Part shown: in pieces, positions 6,215-15,055 of the stretch
How positions within the stretch are numbered: the stretch's first letter is position 1
How the letters are laid out: each line of letters opens with the position of its first letter
From: an uncultured Porphyromonadaceae bacterium
GTDB taxonomy: Bacteria > Bacteroidota > Bacteroidia > Bacteroidales > Muribaculaceae
DNA: 18,351 nt
Assembly (NCBI GenBank): GCA_947166165.1
Contig: CAMVDK010000026.1
Coordinates: forward strand, 1 to 18,351
Direction of reading: 5' to 3'
Translations under genes and position numbers: made by a program
Notes under the pieces: model-generated
Told to the model about the DNA's origin: nothing
Database searches by the model: none
What the model saw: the letters and a program-made list of their open reading frames with translations, nothing else

Positions 6215-7675
6215 TCAAATCATTGCGAAAATGTGGCCTACGCTTTCGGTGATTTGCGAGAAGAAGGTGTAGATGCCACTTGCCAGTCCAACGGCGATGA
6301 TGCCCATCACGCTCACGGTCATGCCCAGCTCTTCGGTCCAGTGACTGTCGATGTAGGGAATCACGCACTCATCCTGGCGGATGAACATGGCCTTGACCAC
6401 CAGCAAGTAGTAGTAGAGCGAGATGATGGTGTTGACCAAGGCGATGAACACGAGCACGTAGATGGCCACGCTGCCGGTCTGGGCGGCGCCCACGAAGATG
6501 AAGAACTTGGAGAAGAAGCCGGCAAAGGGCGGGATGCCGCCGAGCGAGAACATGGCGAGCATCATGGTGAAGGCCATCCACGGGTTGGTCTTGAACAGGC
6601 CGTTGTAGTCGTCGATGGTCACGCGGCCCGACTGGCGCTCGATGGCGGCAATCACGGCGAAGGCGGCCAGGTTGGAGAAGATGTAGACGAGGATGTAGTA
6701 CATCATCGAGGCCATGCCCACGGTGTTGGCCGCAATCACGCCGAGCATGATGTAGCCGGCCTGCGAGATCGACGAGAAGGCCAGGAAGCGCTTGAGGTTG
6801 CGCTGGCGGATGGCGAACAGGTTGCCGATGGTGATGGTGAGGATGATCACGGCATAGAGCATCCACTGCCACACTTGGGCATAGGCGGCTCCGAAAGCCT
6901 GCACCAGGATCACCAGGAAGGCGAAGGCCGCAGCGCCCTTGCTGACCACCGACAGATAGCTCGTCACAGCGGTGGGAGCGCCCTGGTAGACGTCGGCCGT
7001 CCACTGGTGGAAGGGCACGAGCGACAGCTTGTAGCCCACACCGGCAATCACAAAGGCCACAGCGGCGAAGAGCAGCGCGCTCTTCTCGCTGATGAGGGCC
7101 GTGGCGATGTCGTGGAAGTAGAGCGAGCCGGTCATGCCGTAGACAAACGAGATGCCGAGCATGAAGATGGCGCTCGAGAAGATGGCCGTAAAGATATACT
7201 TTGCCGCTGCCTCGTGGCTCTCGTAGTAGCGCTTCTCGAAGGCGGTGAGCGCCGCGATGGGCAGCGAGGCCGTCTCCAGGCCGATGACGAAGAGCAGGAA
7301 GTGGCGGGCCGACACCATGAGGAACATGCCCAGCAGCGTGAGCAGCATCAGCTCGTAGAACTCGCCGCGGCGCACGCTCACGAAGTCGTCGTTGGTCCAC
7401 TTGATTGACTGCATCAGCACCAGCAGCAGGCCGATGTTGAGCACGCATTTCATCACCCATGTGGCCAGGTTGGTCTCGAACATGCCGCCGAAGGCCTCAC
7501 CCATCTGGCAGGGCACGAAGCTCAGCACCGTGAACACGGCAAACAGGGCCGTGGTGAAGTATGGCAGGAAGCGCTGCGAGCGCGCCGGCATGAACGTGTC
7601 GTAGAGAAACACGAGCAAGAACACGAGCAGCAGCCCGATTTCCTGCGGCATCATTAAGAATTGCGAATAATCCAT
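6215..7675 (-). CDS. nuoN: NADH-quinone oxidoreductase subunit N
   Basis: A 486-residue polytopic membrane protein, one of the three antiporter-like ion-translocating subunits of the complex I membrane arm. Expected channel residues are present: E134 in GLETASLPIAAL, K159 in AAAKYIF, K216 in GVGYKLSLVPFHQW and K246 in SVVSKGAAAFA. The DVYQGAPTAV motif between the last two is the NuoN signature. Length matches the family (about 485). It is the last gene of the minus-strand array, starting 18 bp after the nuoM stop, and is followed by a strong hairpin. Confidence 0.96.
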   Translation of the reverse strand: MDYSQFLMMPQEIGLLLVFLLVFLYDTFMPARSQRFLPYFTTALFAVFTVLSFVPCQMGEAFGGMFETNLATWVMKCVLNIGLLLVLMQSIKWTNDDFVSVRRGEFYELMLLTLLGMFLMVSARHFLLFVIGLETASLPIAALTAFEKRYYESHEAAAKYIFTAIFSSAIFMLGISFVYGMTGSLYFHDIATALISEKSALLFAAVAFVIAGVGYKLSLVPFHQWTADVYQGAPTAVTSYLSVVSKGAAAFAFLVILVQAFGAAYAQVWQWMLYAVIILTITIGNLFAIRQRNLKRFLAFSSISQAGYIMLGVIAANTVGMASMMYYILVYIFSNLAAFAVIAAIERQSGRVTIDDYNGLFKTNPWMAFTMMLAMFSLGGIPPFAGFFSKFFIFVGAAQTGSVAIYVLVFIALVNTIISLYYYLLVVKAMFIRQDECVIPYIDSHWTEELGMTVSVMGIIAVGLASGIYTFFSQITESVGHIFAMI

Positions 7676-7693
7676 AATTCTGTTATAAGTCGA

Positions 7694-9211
7694 TTAGATG
7701 GCAGCACCCAGCGCCTTAACGATGGGCAGGAAGCTGTCGCTGATGATGTTCACAAAGAAGTTGGGGAAACAGCCTATGATGGCCACACACACGATGAGGG
7801 TGGCCGTGGAGAGGCGCTCCTCCCAAGTGGCGTCGGTGAGTTCGCGGTGGTGCTCGTTCTGCACAGCGCCGAAGAGCAGCTTGCCCACCACGCGCAGGAT
7901 GTAGACCGCCGTGATGACTATCGAGCAGGTGGCGGCGATGGTGAGCACGCGGTGGAAGACGTCGGCATGCTCATACGAACCCACGAAGATGGTCATCTCG
8001 GCCACGAAGCCGCTCAAGCCCGGCAGACCCAGCGAGGCCAGACCGGCAATCACATAGCCCACACCCAGATAGGGCATGATCTGCATCATGCCGCCCATGT
8101 CGCGGATGTCGCGTGTGTGGGTGCGGCCGTATATCATACCGATGAGTGCGAAGAAGAGGGCCGTCATCAGGCCGTGCGACAGCATCTGCAGCACCGCGCC
8201 GGTCATGGCGGTGGTGTTGAACATCAGGATGGCGAACAGCACCATGCCGCAGTGGCTCACCGACGAGTAGGCGTTGATGTACTTGAGGTCGGTCTGCACA
8301 CAGGCGCTGAACGCTCCGTACACGATACTGATGCCTGTCAAGGTCAGGAAAATCCAGCCCAGCTCGTTGGCTGCAAAGGGCATGAGGTAGATGGCGATGC
8401 GGAAGCAGCCGTATCCGCCGAGCTTCATCAGCACACCGGCGTGGAGCATCGACACGGCCGTGGGCGCCGAGGCATGGCCGTCGGGCGACCAGGTGTGGAA
8501 CGGGAACATGGCTCCCAGCACGCCGAAGCCGATAAACGTGAGCGGGAACAGCCACAGCTGCCAGTCGTGCGGAATGGCGTCGTTGTGCGCAATCTCGAGG
8601 ATGTTCATCGTCAGCTGGCCGTCGGTGCTCGAGTGGAAGTAGATGCCTATGATGCCCAGCATCAGGAACGCCGAGCCACCCATGAGCATGAGCGTGAGCT
8701 TCATGGCACTGTAGTTCTTGTTGCCGCTGCCCCACACGCCGATGAGCAGATACATCGGGATGAGGGCCACCTCATAGAACATGAACATGGTGAACAGGTC
8801 GATGCTGATGAAGAAGCCGAACACGCCCGTCGAGAGCAGGTAGAACCACAGGAAGAACTGCTTGGGCAGCGGATTCATCTTCCACGAGGCGAACACGCCG
8901 GCAAACACGATGAAGGCCGACAGCACAATCATGACCACGCTCACGCCGTCGACACCGAGCGCGAGCTTGATGTTGAGCGGCGCATACCACACGACGTCGG
9001 AGCGCAGCAGCATCTCGCTGGTGTCGCCAGCGCCACGGGCTTGCAAAAAGAGATACACCAGCCATCCGGCCAGGCCCACCAGCACGGTGGCTCCAGCCAC
9101 CGCCACGGCGCGCACGGCACCGATGCCCTTATTGCTGCACAGTGCCAGACCCAGCAGTGTGAGCAGTGGCACAATCACGAAATAAATCAGAGGATTATTG
9201 AAGATTTCCAT
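7694..9211 (-). CDS. nuoM: NADH-quinone oxidoreductase subunit M
   Basis: A 505-residue antiporter-like membrane subunit of complex I. E147 in MFYEVALIPMYLL corresponds to the conserved TM5 glutamate. K263 in AGVLMKLGGYG corresponds to the TM8 lysine. The SGFVAEMTIF glutamate corresponds to the TM12 residue. The FPFHTWSPDGHASAPTAVS motif identifies NuoM. By eye alignment, the TM7 lysine just before this motif in E. coli NuoM (K234, in FAVKMPVVPLH) is replaced: the aligned stretch here is FGVLGAMFPFH, with Leu232 at that position. NuoL and NuoN in the same operon keep their equivalents. It lies 27 bp after nuoL. The rest of the protein is full length and shows no damage. Confidence 0.96.
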   Translation of the reverse strand: MEIFNNPLIYFVIVPLLTLLGLALCSNKGIGAVRAVAVAGATVLVGLAGWLVYLFLQARGAGDTSEMLLRSDVVWYAPLNIKLALGVDGVSVVMIVLSAFIVFAGVFASWKMNPLPKQFFLWFYLLSTGVFGFFISIDLFTMFMFYEVALIPMYLLIGVWGSGNKNYSAMKLTLMLMGGSAFLMLGIIGIYFHSSTDGQLTMNILEIAHNDAIPHDWQLWLFPLTFIGFGVLGAMFPFHTWSPDGHASAPTAVSMLHAGVLMKLGGYGCFRIAIYLMPFAANELGWIFLTLTGISIVYGAFSACVQTDLKYINAYSSVSHCGMVLFAILMFNTTAMTGAVLQMLSHGLMTALFFALIGMIYGRTHTRDIRDMGGMMQIMPYLGVGYVIAGLASLGLPGLSGFVAEMTIFVGSYEHADVFHRVLTIAATCSIVITAVYILRVVGKLLFGAVQNEHHRELTDATWEERLSTATLIVCVAIIGCFPNFFVNIISDSFLPIVKALGAAI

Positions 9212-9238
9212 AGTGTTTTCGTCAATAAGGTTGAGTCA

Positions 9239-11233
9239 TCAGAAAATCACAAACATGGCTGTGACCGCTGCCAGCAGCAGCGCTCCGATGAAGTAGACAT
9301 ACACATAACCCTGAATCGAGCCCGACTGCAGCTTGCGGATGCCGAAGCTCACGGTGTTGGTCACCTCGGCCAGCATGTTGAAGAAGCCGTCGATCACCGC
9401 GCGGTCGAACTTGGCGATGGGCTTGCAGATGCCCTGGAAGATGACCTTGTGGGTGATGAACTGGTAGAGCTCGTCCATGTAGAAGCGGCGGTAGGCGGCT
9501 GTCCACAGCCCACGGCAGCTGTCGGCCATGCGCTGCGGCAGCGTGTTCTCCTTGTAATACATCTTGTAGGCCAGGCCAATGCCCACACAGGCGATGAGCA
9601 CGCTTGAGCCGGCCACGGTCCAGTTGAGCTGCGTGTGCAGCGGGGCGCCGTCCCACGTGACCAGGTTGGCCGCCGGCACAAAGCCCGCCACTATCGAGAT
9701 GGTGGCCAGGATGATGAGCGGAAGGGTCATGGTCCACGGCTGGTCGGAAGGCTCATGCTCGGTGTGCACCTCGTGTTTCTTCCAGTGGAAAATCAGGAAA
9801 TAGATGCGGAACATGTAGAAGGCGGTCATGCCGGCCACCATCGACATCCAGATGCCCCAGCCGAGGCCCTTCTCGTAGGCGGCCACCAGAATCTCGTCCT
9901 TGCTCCAGAATCCGGCAAAGGGCGGGATGCCTGCAATGGCCAGACAGCCAATCAGGAAGGCGAAGCTGGTGATGGGCATATACTTGTGCAGGCCGTGCAT
10001 CTTGTCGTTCTCGTTGCTGTGCACGGCGTGGATGATGGCGCCGGCGCACAGGAAGAGCAGCGCCTTGAACATGGCGTGGGTGAACAGGTGGAACATCGAG
10101 GCCATGTAGCCCAGTCCGTAGCCCCCGTGAATCTCGATGAGCTTTCCGTCGGCCGAGCTCACGGCGAGCGAGGTCATCATGAAGGCGATCTGCGAGATGG
10201 TGGAGAAGGCCAGCGCGCGCTTGATGTCGCTCTGCACGCAGGCGATGGCGGCGGCATAGAAGGCCGTGAACGCGCCCACCACGCAGATGATGTCCATGGC
10301 ACCCTGCACAATCACATAGAGCGGGAACAGACGTGCCACCAGATAGACACCGGCCACCACCATGGTGGCGGCGTGGATGAGCGCCGACACCGGCGTGGGA
10401 CCCTCCATGGCGTCGGGCAGCCAGATGTGCAACGGATACATCGCACTCTTGCCAGCACCGCCGATGAAGATGAACGTCAGCGCCCAGGCCATGGCCGAGC
10501 AACCCATGAAGGTGGTGGCACCGGCCTTCGCCACCGACGACTGCGGATTGTCGAGCAGACCGGCTATGCCGTTCACATCGCTGCCGAAGAAGTCGAACGT
10601 CTGGGTGTAGTAACTCAAAATCAAGATGCCCACCAGGAAGAAGAGGTCGGCCAATCGCGTCACGATGAAGGCCTTCTTGCTGGCGTGGATGGCGGCCGGC
10701 GACTCATAGTAGAAGCCGATGAGCAGGTACGACGACACGCCCACCATCTCGAAGAAGATGAATATCTGGAACAAGTTGGTGGCCACCACCAGTCCGAGCA
10801 TCGAGAAGGTGAACAGGGCCAGGAATGCGTAGTAGCGCTGGAAGCCTTTCTCGGCATGGCCGTGATGGTCGCACATGTAGCCCAGGCTGTAGAGGTGCAC
10901 CATCATCGACACGGTGGTGATGACAATCAGCATCATGGCGGCGATGGGGTCGAGCATGATGCCCATGCGCACCACGAGCGTCTTGCTGAACGACAACCAG
11001 TCGGGGTTGAACACCGTCACCGCCTGGCGCACGCCCTCGGCCGACACCTGGCCCTCGCCGGTGCCGAAAAAGTAGGTGAGCGCCACGCCATAGGCCAGCA
11101 CGGTGGTCACCAGCATGCCTATGCAGCCCAGGATGCCAGTCAGTTTCTTCTCCATTTTCACCCCGACGAGCCCCAGGAACAGGAACATCAGCAGCGGGAT
11201 GGCGATTACCGCAATAGTATAACTCAGTGGCAT
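9239..11233 (-). CDS. nuoL: NADH-quinone oxidoreductase subunit L
   Basis: A 664-residue distal antiporter-like subunit of complex I, somewhat longer than the 613 residues of E. coli. The key channel residues are E162 in FFEMVGVSSYLL and K262 in GGAGKSAMYPLHIWLPDAMEGPTPVSAL, the classic NuoL motif. The C-terminal part (about 560-664) fits the long lateral amphipathic helix that clamps NuoL, NuoM and NuoN together. It ends in a final membrane segment (YVYVYFIGALLLAAVTAMFVIF, written here only as the last feature). It begins 5 bp after the nuoK stop, so the two are probably translationally coupled. Confidence 0.97.
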   Translation of the reverse strand: MPLSYTIAVIAIPLLMFLFLGLVGVKMEKKLTGILGCIGMLVTTVLAYGVALTYFFGTGEGQVSAEGVRQAVTVFNPDWLSFSKTLVVRMGIMLDPIAAMMLIVITTVSMMVHLYSLGYMCDHHGHAEKGFQRYYAFLALFTFSMLGLVVATNLFQIFIFFEMVGVSSYLLIGFYYESPAAIHASKKAFIVTRLADLFFLVGILILSYYTQTFDFFGSDVNGIAGLLDNPQSSVAKAGATTFMGCSAMAWALTFIFIGGAGKSAMYPLHIWLPDAMEGPTPVSALIHAATMVVAGVYLVARLFPLYVIVQGAMDIICVVGAFTAFYAAAIACVQSDIKRALAFSTISQIAFMMTSLAVSSADGKLIEIHGGYGLGYMASMFHLFTHAMFKALLFLCAGAIIHAVHSNENDKMHGLHKYMPITSFAFLIGCLAIAGIPPFAGFWSKDEILVAAYEKGLGWGIWMSMVAGMTAFYMFRIYFLIFHWKKHEVHTEHEPSDQPWTMTLPLIILATISIVAGFVPAANLVTWDGAPLHTQLNWTVAGSSVLIACVGIGLAYKMYYKENTLPQRMADSCRGLWTAAYRRFYMDELYQFITHKVIFQGICKPIAKFDRAVIDGFFNMLAEVTNTVSFGIRKLQSGSIQGYVYVYFIGALLLAAVTAMFVIF

Positions 11234-11238
11234 AATCG

Positions 11239-11550
11239 TTAGAATTTCAGTTTGTTGATTTTGTTGATGTCCACGTCCTTGGCGATGCGGAACACGTTAA
11301 TGATGATGGCCAGCGCCAGAGCCGTCTCGGCGGCCGCGATGGCTATGGCAAAGAGCGTGAAGAACATGCCCTCCATCTGTCCGGGGAACAGGTAGCGGTT
11401 GAACACCACAAAGTTGATGTCGATGGAGTTGAGCATCAGCTCCAGCGAAATCATGATGGCAATCATGTTTTTACGGGTCAGGAACCCGTACACTCCGCAG
11501 CCGAACATGATCAGGCTGGGGATGAGATACATTAGCAAGGTGAGATTCAT
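11239..11550 (-). CDS. nuoK: NADH-quinone oxidoreductase subunit K
   Basis: A 103-residue protein with three membrane helices, at the family's usual length of about 100. The two buried glutamates of the proton path are present: E37 in MISLELMLNS and E75 in IAAAETALALAI. The frame is open 17 codons further upstream (to 11601), but that would overlap the end of nuoJ and add hydrophilic sequence foreign to NuoK. The ATG at 11548-11550 (MNLTLLMYLI) is therefore chosen, 22 bp after the nuoJ stop. Confidence 0.96.
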   Translation of the reverse strand: MNLTLLMYLIPSLIMFGCGVYGFLTRKNMIAIMISLELMLNSIDINFVVFNRYLFPGQMEGMFFTLFAIAIAAAETALALAIIINVFRIAKDVDINKINKLKF

Positions 11551-11572
11551 AGTCGGTTCTCCTTTCTCTTTA

Positions 11573-12088
11573 TTAACGTCGGCGTGCGATGACCACACCA
11601 CCTATGATGCAAGCCAGCAGCAGCACACTCACAGCCTCGAAGGGGAGCAGGTAGCCCCACTTGTCGGTGCTGAGCAGGAAGTGGCCGAGCGTGGCCATGT
11701 CGATGTCGCCCATGGCGGGCAGCTGCTTGCCGCAGAACTTGGCGTAGCTGAACAGTGCATATCCCGTTACACCCACGCCGGCAATGGCAGCCACGGCGCC
11801 CAGCCACCTGCGTGTCGAAATCAGCTGGGCCGCATCATCGCCAGGGCGCTGCGTGAGCAGGATTGAGAACACAAACAGCACGACGATGCCGCCGGCATAG
11901 ACCGCAATCTGCACCGCGCCCAGGAAGGGATAGTCCATCTGGAAGTAGAGCGCGGCTGTGGCAAAGAGCACAAACAGCAGGTAGGTGGCCGAGCGCAGAA
12001 TCTTGCGCGTGGTGACCGTCAGTACCGAAAACACGATGATCGACAGCGCGATCACGAAATACATGATGATGTTTCCTACCGATTCCAT
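11573..12088 (-). CDS. nuoJ: NADH-quinone oxidoreductase subunit J
   Basis: A 171-residue membrane subunit of complex I with five predicted hydrophobic segments. The third contains the family motif AVQIAVYAGGIVVLFVFSILL, whose tyrosine and glycines mark the pi-bulge helix thought to relay conformational change. Its ATG overlaps the nuoI stop codon by one base (TAATG), a sign of translational coupling. Length and order are standard. The loop between the last two helices (about residues 115-145) is polar and less conserved. Confidence 0.94.
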   Translation of the reverse strand: MESVGNIIMYFVIALSIIVFSVLTVTTRKILRSATYLLFVLFATAALYFQMDYPFLGAVQIAVYAGGIVVLFVFSILLTQRPGDDAAQLISTRRWLGAVAAIAGVGVTGYALFSYAKFCGKQLPAMGDIDMATLGHFLLSTDKWGYLLPFEAVSVLLLACIIGGVVIARRR

Positions 12089-12678
12089 TATTCCTTGTTT
12101 TCTTGATTATCTTGACTTTTAGCGGGCTGCGCCTGCGCAGCGGGCTTGGCCACCGTTGCCTCGTCGGGCTGGGCGGCCTTGGCGGGTGCCTCGGCGGGCT
12201 GGGCGGGAGCAGGAGCGGGTTCGTCGTCCTTCTCGGGCAGATAGTTGAGCTGCTTGACCAGCGACTCGCGGCGGAACACGGCCTGCTCGAAGTCGTTGCT
12301 GAACTCGATGGCCGACGTGGGGCACGACTGCACACACAGGCTGCAGAACGTGCAGCTGCCCAGGTCGTAGATATACTTGTCGAGCTTCATCTTCTTCTTG
12401 CCGTTGGGTAGGTCCACCATGCGCGTGTCGATGTGTATGGTGCCATTGGGGCACGCGCGCTCGCAACTGCGGCAGCCGATGCACTTGTGGCGGCCGTTCT
12501 CATCGTAGATGAACTGCAACGTGGCCCTGAACCGCTCGGGGATGTGCAGTGTGTCTCTGTTCTCGGGATACTGCTCCGTGACTTTCTTGGTCACCAGCTC
12601 GCGACCGGTGACCTGCATGCCTTTCACCAGGCTGTGCATGCCCTTGAATAGAGAAACGAAATACTCCTGTATGCTCAT
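12088..12678 (-). CDS. nuoI: NADH-quinone oxidoreductase subunit I (two [4Fe-4S] clusters)
   Basis: A 196-residue connector subunit that carries electrons towards the quinone site of complex I. Two ferredoxin motifs are complete: C66, C69, C72, C76 (CIGCRSCERACP) and C109, C112, C115, C119 (CTFCSLCVQSCP). Residues 1-35 form the amphipathic helix that attaches to the membrane. Residues about 152-196 are an unusual Ala/Pro/Gln/Glu-rich tail beyond the conserved fold. It starts 36 bp after the atpG stop. The usual upstream neighbours nuoA, nuoB, nuoCD and nuoH are absent here and must lie elsewhere, if they exist. Confidence 0.95.
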   Translation of the reverse strand: MSIQEYFVSLFKGMHSLVKGMQVTGRELVTKKVTEQYPENRDTLHIPERFRATLQFIYDENGRHKCIGCRSCERACPNGTIHIDTRMVDLPNGKKKMKLDKYIYDLGSCTFCSLCVQSCPTSAIEFSNDFEQAVFRRESLVKQLNYLPEKDDEPAPAPAQPAEAPAKAAQPDEATVAKPAAQAQPAKSQDNQENKE

Positions 12679-12714
12679 GTTATTGTGAGTAAATGATTGT
12701 TTTTCACTTGATTA

Positions 12715-13423
12715 TTACCTCTGTACCTGTCCGCCCAGGATGTCGAGCAACTCGGTGGTGATGCTCTGCTGGCGCAGCTTGTTGTACTCCAGGTTGAGCT
12801 CGTCGAGCAGCTCCTTGGCATTGTCGCTGGCGGTCTGCATGGCCATCACGCGCGAGGCCTGCTCGCTGGCGGCTCGTCGACACGAAGTGCATGTAGAGCA
12901 CATCCACGCGGTCGTAGTCGCCGGCAAGGAAGCGCGTGCTGAGCAGCTGCATGAACTCGTGCAGGCTCTGGCTCTCGCTGCGCGTGTTGACCGTGGGGAC
13001 CGGCTCCACCGCGATGCGGCCGCCGGCAATCTTGGCCGAGGCCTTGGTGAGCTTCTTGCCGATGGGCAGCAGCGTGATTCCCACATCCTCGCCCCAGGTG
13101 CTGCGGCAGTCGGCAATCGTGGCCAGCAGCTGCTTGAAGATGTTGATGTTGAACGCGCCGCAGAGTCCGTCGTCGCTGCCGAATACCACCAGGGCCACCC
13201 GCTTCACCTCGCGCCGGGCGATGAGCGGCGAGCTGAACTCCTGGTCGGTGACCAGCAGGTGGCTAATCACGCTTTGCACCATGCTCCGGTAGGGCGACAG
13301 CCGCTGCAGGTTGCCGGTGGCCTTGCGCATCTTGGCCGACGAAATCATCTTCATCGCGCTGGTCGTCTTCTGCGTCGAGGCCACCGAGCCAATCCGGCTT
13401 TTCAGTTCTCGTAAAGTTGACAT
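12715..13423 (-). pseudogene. atpG: ATP synthase gamma subunit, with internal deletion and frameshift
   Basis: Gamma is the rotating central stalk of F1. The N-terminal 183 residues read correctly (MSTLRELKSRIGSV..., SSAKMRKA, SDDGLCGAFN, ending ...VLYMHFVST). The genuine C-terminal helix (ASEQASRVMAMQ ... LEYNKLRQQSITTELLDILGG) is present but in another frame, ending at the TAA at 12715-12717. The break is at about 12872-12880. Coding length is 706 nt excluding the stop, not a multiple of three. The two pieces total about 235 codons against about 290 in relatives, so some 55 codons are missing as well as the frame. Reading straight through gives 239 residues with about 56 nonsense residues, ending at 12704. 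A cell living on this synthase should need gamma, so an assembly or sequencing error is as likely as a true mutation. Confidence 0.85.
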
Positions 13424-13467
13424 AACTTTATGATTTCGGTATCAACCATTCAATGTGAGGTTCCGCC

Positions 13468-15045
13468 TCAGGCGGTGTATTTGCCAGCAATCTCCTGCGC
13501 GGCGGCCTTGAGTTTGGCCATCACATCGTCGTCGATCTTGCCCTGGCGCAGCACGTCGAGCACGTCGCTCTGGTGCTTGGCCCGCAGATACTCGATGAAC
13601 AGGTGCTCAAACTCGGGCACCGAGTCGATGGGCACGCGCTGCAGCAGTCCGTTCACTCCGCAGTAGATGATGGCCACCTGCTCCTCGACGGGCATGGGCT
13701 CGTACTGCGCCTGGACGAGCAGACGCTCGTTCTTGCGGCCGGTGTCGATGGTGCGCGCCGTGACCGGGTCGATGTCGCCACCGAACTTGGTGAAGGCCTC
13801 CAGCTCGCGATACTGCGCCTGGGCGATTTTGAGCGTGCCGGCCACCTTCTTCATGCACTTGATCTGCGCGTTGCCACCCACGCGGCTCACCGAGATGCCC
13901 ACGTTGACCGCCGGACGGATACCGGCGTTGAACAGGGCCGTCTCAAGGTAGATCTGTCCGTCGGTGATCGAAATCACGTTGGTGGGGATGTAGGCGCTCA
14001 CGTCGCCGGCCTGCGTCTCGATGATGGGCAGTGCCGTGAGCGAGCCGCCGCCTTTCACGATGGGCTTCAGCGCCTCGGGCAGGTCGTTCATCACCGAGGC
14101 CACGGCCTGGTTCTCGTTGATCTTGGCCGCGCGTTCGAGCAGGCGGCTGTGCAGGTAGAAGATGTCGCCGGGATAAGCCTCGCGTCCCGACGGGCGCTTG
14201 AGGATGAGCGAGATCTCGCGGTAGGCCACCGCATGCTTCGACAGGTCGTCGTAAATCACCAGCGCGTCGCGACCGGTGTCGCGGAAATACTCGCCGATGG
14301 CCGCGCCGGCAAAGGGGGCGTAGTAGCGCATCGAGGCCGAGTCGGCCGCCGTGGCAGCCACGACGATGGTGTAGGGCATGGCGCCCTCCTCATTGAGTTT
14401 GTTCACCAGCGCGGCCACGGTCGAGGCCTTCTGGCCGATGGCCACATAGATGCAGTAGACGGGCTTGCCGGCCTCGTAGGCATGCTTCTGGTTGATGATG
14501 GTGTCGACGGCGATGGCCGTTTTGCCAATCTGGCGGTCGCCAATGATGAGCTCTCGCTGGCCACGGCCGATGGGAATCATCGAGTCGATGGCCTTGAGGC
14601 CGGTCTGCAGGGGCTGGTTGACGGGCTGGCGGAAAATCACACCGGGGGCCTTGCGCTCCAGCGGCAGACGCAGCCGCTTGCCGTCGATGGCGCCGCGGCC
14701 GTCGATGGGCTCGGCGAGCACATTGATCACACGTCCCAGCAAGCCCTCGCCCACCTGAATCGAGGCAATCTCGCCCGTGCGGCGCACCTTCATGTTCTCG
14801 GCGATGGAGTCCACCTCGTTGAGCAGAATCACGCCCACGTCGCTCTCCTCAAGGTTCATGGCCACTCCGGTGACACCGTTCTCGAACTCGACGAGCTCGT
14901 TGGCCTCGACATTGGACAAGCCATAGACGTGCGCCACACCGTCGCCCACCTCGAGCACTGTCCCAACCTCCTCAAACGTCACGTTTCGCTCGATGTCGCT
15001 GAGTTGCTGTTTCAGTATGTCGGATATTTCGCTTGGGTTAATCAT
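13468..15045 (-). CDS. atpA: ATP synthase F1 alpha subunit
   Basis: A 525-residue non-catalytic nucleotide-binding subunit of the F1 hexamer. The Walker A loop is GDRQIGKT (169-176), the Walker B region is ALVIYDDLSK (261-270), and the arginine finger is R388 in SVSRVGGNAQIK. The N-terminal beta-barrel (VGDGVAHVYGL) and the C-terminal helical domain are complete. It starts 10 bp after atpH and is followed after 44 bp by atpG. Length and motifs are normal for Bacteroidetes. Confidence 0.98.
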   Translation of the reverse strand: MINPSEISDILKQQLSDIERNVTFEEVGTVLEVGDGVAHVYGLSNVEANELVEFENGVTGVAMNLEESDVGVILLNEVDSIAENMKVRRTGEIASIQVGEGLLGRVINVLAEPIDGRGAIDGKRLRLPLERKAPGVIFRQPVNQPLQTGLKAIDSMIPIGRGQRELIIGDRQIGKTAIAVDTIINQKHAYEAGKPVYCIYVAIGQKASTVAALVNKLNEEGAMPYTIVVAATAADSASMRYYAPFAGAAIGEYFRDTGRDALVIYDDLSKHAVAYREISLILKRPSGREAYPGDIFYLHSRLLERAAKINENQAVASVMNDLPEALKPIVKGGGSLTALPIIETQAGDVSAYIPTNVISITDGQIYLETALFNAGIRPAVNVGISVSRVGGNAQIKCMKKVAGTLKIAQAQYRELEAFTKFGGDIDPVTARTIDTGRKNERLLVQAQYEPMPVEEQVAIIYCGVNGLLQRVPIDSVPEFEHLFIEYLRAKHQSDVLDVLRQGKIDDDVMAKLKAAAQEIAGKYTA

Positions 15046-15055
15046 CTGTTTGGAA

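Noticed and set aside
6203..11242. Long plus-strand frames (401, 648 and 535 codons) opposite nuoN-nuoL
   Set aside because: They are rich in His, Gln, Glu and Asp without domains, and exist because the third codon positions of the real genes are G or C.
12715..13423. Programmed ribosomal frameshift in atpG
   Set aside because: About 55 conserved codons are missing at the break as well as the frame, so frameshifting alone would not restore gamma, and no slippery heptamer is seen at 12872-12885.
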